A stretch of 6,066 bases of DNA from an uncultured Thermoleophilia bacterium (GCA_902806305.1 CADCWC010000259.1:1-6066), one strand, 5' to 3'; shown: positions 1 through 5,834, numbered from the stretch's first letter. Notes: a model not told the origin generated them from the sequence alone. Made by a program: numbers and translations.

Positions 1-347
1 GCGCGCACCATCGGGCGCCGCGGCCCCGCGGGCGCGGGCGCCGCGGCGCCCGGCGGGATCGGGTCGAAGACGATCGCGGGAGCGACGGCGTTGTCGAGCG
101 CCACCTTGTGCAGCTCCGCCACCTGCGTCGCCTGCGACTTGAGGTCGCTCACCATCGCCGCCCGCTCCTCGGCCGTGAAGGTGAGCCCGGCGATCTCCTC
201 GGCGCTCGCGATCGCGGCCGGCGTGATCTCCGCGCCCCGGTGCACCCCCGCCCAGAGCACCCCCGGCAGCAGCGTGCCGCCGAGGCCGACGGAGGCGAAG
301 TACGCCATGAACGAGCGGCGGTCGTAGCGGCTGACGACGTCAGTCAC
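1..347 (-). CDS. N-terminal part of a Tat-exported, probably amidase-family protein (runs off the left edge)
   Basis: An open frame of 115 codons reads leftwards from a GTG at 345-347 to the window edge without a stop, so only the N-terminus is visible. The start is supported by a GGAG Shine-Dalgarno sequence (357-360 on the minus strand, 9-nt spacer). It is also placed just ahead of a twin-arginine signal: Arg10-Arg11 in YDRRSFM, followed by an uncharged stretch at residues 14-33 ending in LLPGVLWA. This predicts export through the Tat system. Residues 40-80 are a charged, helical-looking segment (EITPAAIASAEEIAGLTFT and onward), and residues 87-99 read AVAPAIVFDPIPP. From memory, this combination matches the N-terminal regions of exported amidase-signature proteins from Gemmatimonadota and Acidobacteriota. 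The catalytic Ser-Ser-Lys region is outside the window, so the family is an inference. Residues 100-112 are a low-complexity Ala/Pro linker. It lies 135 bp downstream of the hydrolase on the same strand. I am sure of the gene and less sure of the product. Confidence 0.78.
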   Translation of the reverse strand, partial: MTDVVSRYDRRSFMAYFASVGLGGTLLPGVLWAGVHRGAEITPAAIASAEEIAGLTFTAEERAAMVSDLKSQATQVAELHKVALDNAVAPAIVFDPIPPGAAAPAPAGPRRPMVR

Positions 348-482
348 GGGGCGGGGCTCCGGAAGCGGGTTGGGGCGCGACGGGACCCGGAGGGTGACAC
401 GTTGCGCGCCGCGGCTCAAGTGGGGCTCGACGCGATCGCAGACGCGCGATTCACGGGGCCGCGGCCGCGCCGCGCGGGCCGA

Positions 483-1127
483 TCAGGCCAGGGCGCTCGC
501 GGCGAGCCACTGCCGCACCCGGTCGAGCTCCGTCGGGGCGAGCTGGTGGCCGGTGGGCTGCCACTCGAGGGTGGTGCGCGCGCCCGAGTCGTCGAGGAGC
601 GCCGCGAGCCGCGCGCTGTTCGCGGCCGGGATGATCGGGTCGAAGCGGCCGGCGCCGAGGTAGACCGGCGTCCCCGGCAGGCGCACGGGCGCGTCGGGCT
701 CGAAGGGGACCATCGCGCGGAGCAGCACGGCGCCGGCGAGCAGGCCGGGGTGCAGCAGCAGGGTGCTCGCGGCGATGTTCGCGCCGTTGGAGAAACCGAG
801 GGCGACGACCCGCGCGGGGTCGAAGCCGTACCCGGTCGCCGCGGCGGCGACGAAGCCGGCCAGCTCGTGCGTGCGCGCGACGAGGTCCGGGACGTCGAAC
901 ACGCCCTCGGCGAGGCGCCGGAAGAAGCGCGGCGCCGACCCCTCGAGCACCCGGCCGCGCGGGCTGAGGAGCGCCGCGCCCGGCGCGACGGCGCGGCCCA
1001 CCGGAAGCAGGTCGTGCTCGTCGCCGCCGGTGCCGTGGAGGAGGAGCAGGGTGAGCCCGCCGTGCGCGGCACCCGGCGGCGCGGCCGGCACAAACTGGTG
1101 GACGAAGTCGAGCGACGGAGCGGTCAT
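483..1127 (-). CDS. Alpha/beta hydrolase, phospholipase/carboxylesterase type
   Basis: This is a 214-residue single-domain serine hydrolase, typical in length for the small carboxylesterase/phospholipase (Abhydrolase_2) family. It has no signal peptide, so it is probably cytoplasmic. The oxyanion-hole strand reads LLLLHGTGGDEHDLLPVG (residues 27-44). The nucleophile elbow is GFSNG with Ser113, the acid is probably Asp163 (GAGRFDPIIP), and the base is His194 (PTGHQL), so the catalytic triad is complete and correctly spaced. The HGTGG(D/N)E.DLLP signature resembles the MhqD/YodD-like carboxylesterases that accompany ring-cleaving dioxygenases, but no dioxygenase is seen here and the substrate cannot be named. 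I chose the ATG at 1125-1127 because GAGGAG lies 3 nt before it and family homology begins soon after. An in-frame ATG at 1202 would add a Pro/Thr/His-rich tail unlike the family. The gene follows the large lipoprotein gene on the same strand, with a strong hairpin between them. Confidence 0.9.
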   Translation of the reverse strand: MTAPSLDFVHQFVPAAPPGAAHGGLTLLLLHGTGGDEHDLLPVGRAVAPGAALLSPRGRVLEGSAPRFFRRLAEGVFDVPDLVARTHELAGFVAAAATGYGFDPARVVALGFSNGANIAASTLLLHPGLLAGAVLLRAMVPFEPDAPVRLPGTPVYLGAGRFDPIIPAANSARLAALLDDSGARTTLEWQPTGHQLAPTELDRVRQWLAASALA

Positions 1128-1130
1128 CGT

Positions 1131-1136
1131 CTCCTC
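1131..1136 (-). promoter_or_regulatory. Ribosome binding site of the alpha/beta hydrolase gene
   Basis: The minus strand reads GAGGAG, then ACG, then ATG. The match to the anti-Shine-Dalgarno sequence is good, and the spacer is short at 3 nt. It selects the ATG at 1125-1127 over the in-frame ATG at 1200-1202. Confidence 0.65.
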
Positions 1137-1219
1137 GGGTAAGGGGGTGGTGGTCGGGTCGGGGTGGCAGGATGCGGGGTGTATCCGCCGACGCGCGGGC
1201 ACGATCCGCGGCAGCCGGG

Positions 1220-1281
1220 CCCCGCACGCACACCGCCCCCCGCCGGCATGAGTCGCCGGCGGGGGGCGGTGCGACGCGGGG
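1220..1281 (-). terminator. Strong GC hairpin, probable terminator of the large lipoprotein gene
   Basis: Positions 1231-1247 and 1255-1271 are perfect reverse complements: a 17-bp all-matched stem that includes a run of six C paired with six G, around a 7-nt loop (1248-1254). After an internal loop, six further pairs (CCCCGC 1220-1225 with GCGGGG 1276-1281) can extend the stem. It lies about 43 nt past the stop codon of the 1503-residue lipoprotein and about 100 nt before the hydrolase start. No U-rich tract follows on the minus strand, so it is not a textbook intrinsic terminator. U-less hairpins of this strength are plausible terminators or 3'-end stabilisers in GC-rich genomes. Because it is symmetrical it could act on either strand, but no plus-strand gene needs it. 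Confidence 0.7.
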
Positions 1282-1292
1282 TCCGTGACCCC
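1278..1292. other. Small perfect hairpin next to the terminator
   Basis: GGGGTC (1278-1283), a 3-nt loop and GACCCC (1287-1292) form a perfect 6-bp stem only 21 nt past the stop codon at 1314. It uses some of the same bases (1278-1281) as the outer extension of the larger hairpin, so the two structures are mutually exclusive there. It is probably an accessory part of the transcript 3' end; no specific role is shown. Confidence 0.35.
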
Positions 1293-1313
1293 GTGCGTTC
1301 GGCGGCCGTGCGC

Positions 1314-4300
1314 CTACTTCGTGGCGACGGTGGTCTGCACGGTCCACCGCCGGCTCCCGGCGTCGGCGCACGCGCCTAACGCGAGGTAGCCCGAGCCGTC
1401 GCTGGCCGCGCCGCCGGCCTTGAGGTTCACGCACAGCCCGTTGATCCCCTTGAGCTCGCCCAGGCTGGTGTGGGTCCACTGCTGGTTGGCCGCGCCGGCG
1501 ATGCAGTCGTAGATCTTGATCGGGTCGCCGGCGTTGCCCTGCGCGGTCCACGCGTCGAGGCACTTGTTGCCGTAGACGCGGATTGGGCCGCTCGTGCCCG
1601 TGGCGGGGACGAGCCACGCCTGGTTCACCGGCGGGCCGCCGTAGCAGGTCCAGAGCCACACGTCCTGGCCGTTGGGCTGCACGCCGCCGCCGAGCACGTC
1701 GAGGCACTTGCCCGACGCGCGGTCGAGCACCGGCACGGCGGTGGGCGCGCTGCTCACCGTGACCGTCTTGGAGACCGTGTTCGTCGCGCCCCCGTTGTCT
1801 GTTGCGGTGAGCGAGACGGTGTAGGTGCCGGCCGCCGCGTAGCTCTTCTGCGGGCTCTTGAGCGTGGAGCCGGTGTTGTCGCCGAACGTCCAGCTCCACG
1901 CGGTGACGGTGCCGTCTGGGTCGGCGGTGCCGTCGGTGAAGGTGCAGGTGAGGTTGGTGCAGGAGGACGTGAACGCCGCCACCGGGGCCCGGTTGGGCGC
2001 GGTGACCGTCACCGGCTTCTGCACCGCGTTCGTCGCGCCCGCGGCGTCGGTGACGGTGAGGGTGACCGTGTACGTCCCGCCGGCCGCGTAGCCGTACGTG
2101 GGGCTGGTCGCGGTCGAGGTCCCGCCCGCCGCGTCGCCGAACGTCCAGCGCCGGGACGAGATCGGCCCGTCGGCGTCGGTGCTCCCGTCGGTGAACGTGC
2201 AGGAGAGCCCGGTGCAGGCGACGGTGAACGCCGCCGCCGGGGGCGTGTTGGGCGCGGTGACGGTGACGCTGCGCGTCACGCTGCTGGCGGCGCCCGCGGA
2301 GTCGGTCACGGTGAGCGTGACGCCGTAGGTGCCGGCCGTCTTGTACGTGTGGGTGGGGCTGCGCACGGCCGACACGGTGCTGTCGCCGAGCGTCCAACTC
2401 CACTTCGCGAGCGTGCCGTTGCCGTCGGGGTCCGTGCTGCCGTCCGTGAACGTGCACGAGAGCCCGGTGCAGCTAGGCGTGAACGCGGCCACCGGCGCGC
2501 GGTTGGCTGGCGCCGTCGCGGTCACCGTCCGCGTCGCGCTGCTGGTCGCGCCCTTGTCGTCGGTGACGGTGAGGATCACCGAGTAGGTGCCCGCCGCGGC
2601 GTAGCTGTGCGTCGGGCTCGCCTGCGCCGAGCTTCGGCTGTCGCCGAACGTCCACGCCCACGTCGTGATCGTCGCCGCGCCGTCGGGGTCGGTGCTCGCA
2701 TTGGCGAAGGTGCAGGTCAGGTCGGTGCAGCTCGCCGTAAACGCCGCCACCGGCGGCTGGTTGGGGGCGGTGACGGTGACGCTCCGGGTCACGCTGTTCG
2801 TCAGCCCGCCCGCGTCGGTGACCGTGAGCGTCACGCCGTACGTGCCGGCGGCCTTGTAGGTGTGCGCCGGGCTGCGCGCGGCGGCCGTGGTGCTGTCGCC
2901 GAGCGTCCAGCCCCACTTGACGATCGTCGAGTCGCCGTCGGGGTCGGTGCTGCCGTCGGCGAAGGTGCAGGAGAGCCCCGTGCACGTGGGCGTGAACGCG
3001 GCGACCGGCGCCTGGTTCGCCACCGCCACGCGCGCGGTGGCGACGTTCGAGTTGGCGGAGGCGACGCTGCCGTTCATCGAGTGCACGCGGTAGCTGTAGC
3101 TCGCGCCCGCGGCAAGGCCGGTGTTGGCGTAGCTCGTCACGTTCTCCGCGACCGTGGCGATCTTGACGAACGCCGTGCACCCCGCGCCCTCGCACCGCTC
3201 GACGTTGAAGGCGGTCTCGTTCGTCGAGTTGTCCGTCCACGCCAAGTTGATCCGGGCGTTGGCCTGCGCGGTCGCGGTAAGCCCGCTCGGCGCCACGGGT
3301 GCGGGCACCGGCGGCGCGGCCACCGTGACGCTCTTGGTCTGGCTGCTCGTCTGGCCCGAGGCGTCGGTGACCGTGAGCGTCACGCCGTAGGTGCCGGCGG
3401 CCGAGTAGGTCTTGGTCGGGGCGGCGGCCGTGCCGCCCACGCTGCCGTCGTCCGCGCTCGTGCCGTCGCCGAAGGTCCACGCGCGCGCGGTGATCCCGCG
3501 GTCGTCGCTCGACGCGTTGCTGTCGAACGTGCAGGTCAGGTTGCTGCACGCCGGGGTGAACGTGGCCACCGGTGGCTGGTCGACGGGTGGCGGCGGGGGC
3601 GTCTCGATGTTCCACCGCCGGCTCCCGGCGTCGCCGCACGCGCCTAACGCGAGGTAGCCCGAGCCGTCGGCGGCCGCGCCACCCGCGGCGAGGTTCACGC
3701 ACAGCCCGTTGATGCCGCGGAGCTCGCCCGCGGTCGTGTACGTCCACTGCTGGTTCGGCGCGCCCGGGATGCAGTCGTAGATCTTGATCGGGTCGCCGGC
3801 GTTGCCCTGCGCGGTCCAGGCGTCCAGACACTTGGCGTCGTAGACGCGCACCGGGCCGCTCGTGCCGGCGGTGGGGACGAGCCACGCCTGGTTCACGGGC
3901 CCGCCGCCGTAGCAGGTCCAGAGCCACACGTCCTGCCCGTTGGGCTGCACGCCGCCGCCGAGCACGTCGAGGCACTTGCCCGACGCGCGGTCCACCACCG
4001 GCACCGTCGCCCGGTTGGTCGGGGTGGTGACGAGGGCGACGTCGGTGTAGCTCGACGGGCCGGTGCTGTTCACCGCGCGCACGCGGAAGCGGTACGTCGT
4101 GCCGGCGGTGAGCCCGCCGTTCACGTAGCTCGCGTACCCGGGTGCGGTGGTCGCGACCTCGGCGAAGCTCGTGCAGCCGGCGCCCGTGCACCGCTCGACG
4201 CGGAAGCTCGTCTCGCTGTTCGAGTTGTCGCTCCACGTCAGGCTCGCCTGGGTGTTCGCCGGCGCGGTGGCGACGAGGTTCGTCGGCGCGGCCGGGGCCG

Positions 4301-5825
4301 GAAGCGCCGGGAGCGCCGCGCTGCCGGTGACCTGCACGACCTTGGCGACCGACGGCACGCCGGCGCCGTCGAGCACGAACATCATGTAGTGGCCCGGCGG
4401 GGCGAGGTTCGGGTTCGTCGGGGCCGACACCGTGAGCTGCCCGGTGCCCTTGGTGAAGCTCAGGGGGACGAACCGCTGGTTCATGTCGATGGCGTGCGTG
4501 AACGCCGGCAGCCGTACCAGCGAGACGCGCGTGATCGCCGCGGCCTGGGGCGTGGCGACGGTGAACGACTGCCCGTAGCCGACGCTGGCCGGCGCGCTCG
4601 TGATCGTCGGGCGCGCGGCCGCGGTGCCGTCGGCGTTCAGCAGGTACGGCGGGGTGAAGATCTGCGCGTTCGCGTAGTCGGGGCACCCCTCGCCGCAGCG
4701 GCCGCCGCCGCCGTTGAGCACCCGCCCGTCGTGCAGCAGCACCGCGCTCGAGTGGTAGGTGCGCGTCACCGAGACCGGCGCCCACTCGGTCCAGACACCC
4801 GTCGCCGGGTCCCACACCTCGGACGCGAGCACCCGCTGCCCTTCCTCGTTGCCGGCGCCGGTGCCGCCCATCGCGAGCACGCGGCCGTCGGGGAGCATCT
4901 GCACGCTGAAGTGGCGCCGGGCGTAGCGCAGGGACCCGGTCTGCTGCCAGGTGGCGCCCGCCACGTTGAGGTCGAGCGTGTACGCGGTGGCCGTCGCCGG
5001 GTCGTTGCCGCCGAAGACCAGCAGCTTGCCGGGCTGGTACATCACCGCGGTGCCCTCGCTGCGGAAGCCGCCCGGGATCACCGGGCCGTCGGTCCACGCG
5101 CCGCTCCCGCTCGGGTTCAGCCACCGCGACTGCGCCTCGGGGCCGGCGATGAAGGCGCGGCCATCGGGGGCGAGGTGCATGCGCGGGTAGTACGGCAGCG
5201 CGAGCGGAGCGCCTTCGAGCAGGCGCCATTGCCCCGTGGACGCCTCGAAGACCTCGGCGAGCGGGTTCGGCAGGCCGTTCTCGTCGTTGCCGGCGGCGAC
5301 GAGGACGTCGCCGTTGCCGAGCGTGACGGTACTCGGGTACCAGCGGCCGCGGGCCATGTTCAGGGCGGTCTTCGCCCAGCGGGTCGCGCCGGAGTTGAAG
5401 AGGTACGCCTCGTCGATCCCCATGTCGACCGTGATGTGGCCGCCGGCGACCATGAGGTTGCCGTCGGGCAGGAACGAGTGGCCCGCGCAGAAGACGTCGG
5501 CCTCGTTGTTCGGCACCTGCTTGTGGGAGAACGGGTCGGCCGGGTCCCACACGTGGACGTTGGCCGTCCTGTGCGAGTGATCGAGGTCGCCGCTCGTCCA
5601 GGTGATCACCTTGCCGTCGGGCAGGCCGATCATGTGCGCCGGCACGTGCGGCCAGTTGATCACCGCCGACCAGGTTCCGGTGTGGCCGCTCGGGGTGACG
5701 TCGCGGCGGGCTTCGGACGGCGGGGCGGTGGCGGGGGAGGTGGGGAGGACGGGGTCGCCGCACGAGGCGACGGCAGCGACCGCGAGGGCGACGAGGGGAA
5801 CCGCAACGAACGAACGACGATGCAT
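1314..5825 (-). CDS. Multimodular lipoprotein copper radical oxidase (galactose/glyoxal oxidase-like) with FN3, PKD and ricin-type lectin domains
   Basis: This gene encodes 1503 residues. Residues 1-22 are a lipoprotein signal peptide (lipobox VASC, Cys22, then Gly23), so the protein should be lipid-anchored and face outward. Residues 45-405 form a seven-bladed kelch propeller: seven DG-type turns at about 70, 121, 171, 221, 265, 313 and 366. Residues 405-500 are the C-terminal E-set (DUF1929-like) domain. The expected copper-radical residues are present: Cys113 and Tyr163 (cross-linked cofactor), Tyr357, His358 and His444. By analogy it would oxidise an alcohol or aldehyde with O2, releasing H2O2; the substrate is unknown. 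Then follow FN3 (512-601), ricin beta-trefoil (608-742), PKD (748-836), FN3 (845-935), five PKDs (938-1358) and a second beta-trefoil (1364-1499), probably a carbohydrate-binding stalk. The ATG at 5823-5825 has GGAGGT 3 nt upstream; an ATG at 5942 would put 39 charged residues before the signal peptide. Catalysis is inferred from conserved residues. Confidence 0.95.
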   Translation of the reverse strand: MHRRSFVAVPLVALAVAAVASCGDPVLPTSPATAPPSEARRDVTPSGHTGTWSAVINWPHVPAHMIGLPDGKVITWTSGDLDHSHRTANVHVWDPADPFSHKQVPNNEADVFCAGHSFLPDGNLMVAGGHITVDMGIDEAYLFNSGATRWAKTALNMARGRWYPSTVTLGNGDVLVAAGNDENGLPNPLAEVFEASTGQWRLLEGAPLALPYYPRMHLAPDGRAFIAGPEAQSRWLNPSGSGAWTDGPVIPGGFRSEGTAVMYQPGKLLVFGGNDPATATAYTLDLNVAGATWQQTGSLRYARRHFSVQMLPDGRVLAMGGTGAGNEEGQRVLASEVWDPATGVWTEWAPVSVTRTYHSSAVLLHDGRVLNGGGGRCGEGCPDYANAQIFTPPYLLNADGTAAARPTITSAPASVGYGQSFTVATPQAAAITRVSLVRLPAFTHAIDMNQRFVPLSFTKGTGQLTVSAPTNPNLAPPGHYMMFVLDGAGVPSVAKVVQVTGSAALPALPAPAAPTNLVATAPANTQASLTWSDNSNSETSFRVERCTGAGCTSFAEVATTAPGYASYVNGGLTAGTTYRFRVRAVNSTGPSSYTDVALVTTPTNRATVPVVDRASGKCLDVLGGGVQPNGQDVWLWTCYGGGPVNQAWLVPTAGTSGPVRVYDAKCLDAWTAQGNAGDPIKIYDCIPGAPNQQWTYTTAGELRGINGLCVNLAAGGAAADGSGYLALGACGDAGSRRWNIETPPPPPVDQPPVATFTPACSNLTCTFDSNASSDDRGITARAWTFGDGTSADDGSVGGTAAAPTKTYSAAGTYGVTLTVTDASGQTSSQTKSVTVAAPPVPAPVAPSGLTATAQANARINLAWTDNSTNETAFNVERCEGAGCTAFVKIATVAENVTSYANTGLAAGASYSYRVHSMNGSVASANSNVATARVAVANQAPVAAFTPTCTGLSCTFADGSTDPDGDSTIVKWGWTLGDSTTAAARSPAHTYKAAGTYGVTLTVTDAGGLTNSVTRSVTVTAPNQPPVAAFTASCTDLTCTFANASTDPDGAATITTWAWTFGDSRSSAQASPTHSYAAAGTYSVILTVTDDKGATSSATRTVTATAPANRAPVAAFTPSCTGLSCTFTDGSTDPDGNGTLAKWSWTLGDSTVSAVRSPTHTYKTAGTYGVTLTVTDSAGAASSVTRSVTVTAPNTPPAAAFTVACTGLSCTFTDGSTDADGPISSRRWTFGDAAGGTSTATSPTYGYAAGGTYTVTLTVTDAAGATNAVQKPVTVTAPNRAPVAAFTSSCTNLTCTFTDGTADPDGTVTAWSWTFGDNTGSTLKSPQKSYAAAGTYTVSLTATDNGGATNTVSKTVTVSSAPTAVPVLDRASGKCLDVLGGGVQPNGQDVWLWTCYGGPPVNQAWLVPATGTSGPIRVYGNKCLDAWTAQGNAGDPIKIYDCIAGAANQQWTHTSLGELKGINGLCVNLKAGGAASDGSGYLALGACADAGSRRWTVQTTVATK
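1329..1736 (-). repeat. Ricin-type beta-trefoil, second copy (long direct repeat, copy 2)
   Basis: This encodes residues 1364-1499. Positions 1343-1736 repeat 3611-4004 at a constant offset of 2268 bp (756 codons) with no insertion or deletion. Exact blocks include 1500-1550 (51 bp) and 1669-1724 (56 bp). The beta-trefoil is recognised by three Cys pairs (1374/1394, 1422/1441, 1465/1486) and by Q-x-W turns at QAW (1402-1404) and QQW (1448-1450); the third is degenerate, RRW (1492-1494). Domains of this fold usually bind galactose-type or xylan-type sugars, and this copy is the C-terminal tip of the protein. Confidence 0.85.
1752..3014 (-). repeat. Five tandem PKD domains (PKD-2 to PKD-6), about 255-bp period
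   Basis: Five Ig-like PKD domains begin with (V/A)AAFT at residues 941, 1026, 1112, 1197 and 1282, so the spacing is 85-86 residues. Each carries the core W-T-(F/L)-G-D motif (at 973, 1058, 1144, 1227 and 1312) and ends in TVTDxxG...VTVTAP or a close variant. Most have a DPDG turn, as is usual in bacterial extracellular PKDs. Each also has a C-x4-C pair near its N-terminus. PKD-2 and PKD-4 are the closest pair, with about 65 of 82 residues identical. PKD arrays usually act as rigid spacers or as contacts to polysaccharide or protein, so a stalk between oxidase and terminal lectin is the likely job. Confidence 0.9.
3021..3293 (-). repeat. Fibronectin type III domain 2
   Basis: This encodes residues 845-935. 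The FN3 signs are an opening P-S-G-L-T-A, the strand motif INLAWTDNS (859-867) and SYSYRVHSMN (909-918). It carries the same insertion as FN3-1, VERC.GAGCT.F (876-886), with Cys878 and Cys883. It lies between PKD-1 and PKD-2 and is clearly homologous to FN3-1 at 4023-4292. Confidence 0.8.
3318..3584 (-). other. PKD domain 1 (isolated from the array)
   Basis: This encodes residues 748-836, between the first beta-trefoil and FN3-2. It opens with PPVATFTPAC, has AWTFGDGTS at 782-790 and ends with GTYGVTLTVTDASG. It has a short extra loop, rich in Gly and Asp, around 791-801 and lacks the DPDG turn (SSDDRG instead). It is the most divergent of the six PKDs. A run of five prolines (743-747) links it to the preceding lectin domain. 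Confidence 0.8.
3600..4004 (-). repeat. Ricin-type beta-trefoil, first copy (long direct repeat, copy 1)
   Basis: This encodes residues 608-742 and is the internal partner of the repeat at 1329-1736. About 115 of 133 aligned residues are identical by hand count. Cys pairs are 618/638, 666/685 and 709/730, and the Q-x-W turns are QAW (646-648), QQW (692-694) and a degenerate RRW (736-738). It sits directly after FN3-1, so one lectin lies near the catalytic module and the other at the far end of the stalk. Confidence 0.85.
4023..4292 (-). repeat. Fibronectin type III domain 1
   Basis: This encodes residues 512-601, immediately after the oxidase E-set domain and an Ala/Pro linker. FN3 signs are APTNLVAT (513-520), ASLTWSDNS (527-535) and TTYRFRVRAVN (576-586). 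It shares with FN3-2 the VERC.GAGCT.F segment with Cys546 and Cys551. Confidence 0.8.
4326..5693 (-). other. Copper radical oxidase catalytic module (kelch propeller plus E-set)
   Basis: This encodes residues 45-500. Matches to galactose oxidase and glyoxal oxidase landmarks are: ADVFCAGHSF (Cys113, thioether partner); ARGRWYPSTV (Tyr163, radical and copper ligand, in the RWYPS/T context of glyoxal oxidases); RTYHSSAVLL (Tyr357 axial and His358 equatorial); GGGGRCGEGC (377/381, like the disulphide after the YH motif in galactose oxidase); and AFTHAIDMNQR (His444). The spacings Tyr163 to Tyr357 (194) and His358 to His444 (86) are close to the family pattern. The residue that stacks on the Tyr-Cys cofactor could not be assigned by eye. 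Confidence 0.85.
5760..5825 (-). other. Lipoprotein signal peptide with lipobox
   Basis: Residues 1-22 comprise a basic n-region (MHRRSF), a hydrophobic run of Val, Ala, Leu and Pro, and VASC ending at Cys22, a good lipobox for signal peptidase II. Gly23 at +2 is not the Asp that retains lipoproteins in the inner membrane of enteric bacteria; that rule may not hold outside them. Asp24 and a Pro/Ser/Thr-rich tether (25-44) follow. Confidence 0.85.
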
Positions 5826-5828
5826 ACT

Positions 5829-5834
5829 ACCTCC
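5829..5834 (-). promoter_or_regulatory. Ribosome binding site of the large lipoprotein gene
   Basis: The minus strand reads GGAGGT, then AGT, then ATG. The core is a full match to the anti-Shine-Dalgarno sequence, with a short spacer. It fixes the ATG at 5823-5825 as the start. Confidence 0.75.

Noticed and set aside
440..482. Hairpin-forming GC repeats just after the hydrolase stop as a terminator
   Set aside because: Only 5-6 bp stems of simple GC/CG repeat can be drawn and no U tract follows; this is indistinguishable from background at this composition.
108..1142. Long plus-strand open frame of 344 codons across 108-1142
   Set aside because: Its product is an Arg/Gly/Ala-rich low-complexity chain with no recognisable fold. 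It is antisense to the hydrolase and the amidase-like gene, and long spurious frames are expected at this GC content.
1128..1202. 25-residue N-terminal extension of the hydrolase from an ATG at 1202
   Set aside because: The extension is Pro/Thr/His-rich and unlike the family, while GAGGAG lies directly before the ATG at 1125-1127.
451..2457. Minus-strand open frame of 668 codons overlapping three genes in another frame
   Set aside because: It is His/Arg-rich, crosses the stop of the lipoprotein gene and the hairpin, and competes with frames that have clear domains.
1752..3014. Regular repeats as a CRISPR array
   Set aside because: The period is about 255 bp, the units are imperfect and the repeats stay in one reading frame encoding PKD domains.
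1470..3647. Plus-strand open frame of 725 codons opposite the lipoprotein gene
   Set aside because: It mirrors the PKD repeats in antisense, is Arg/Gly/Val-rich and has no domain signal; it is a GC-driven shadow.
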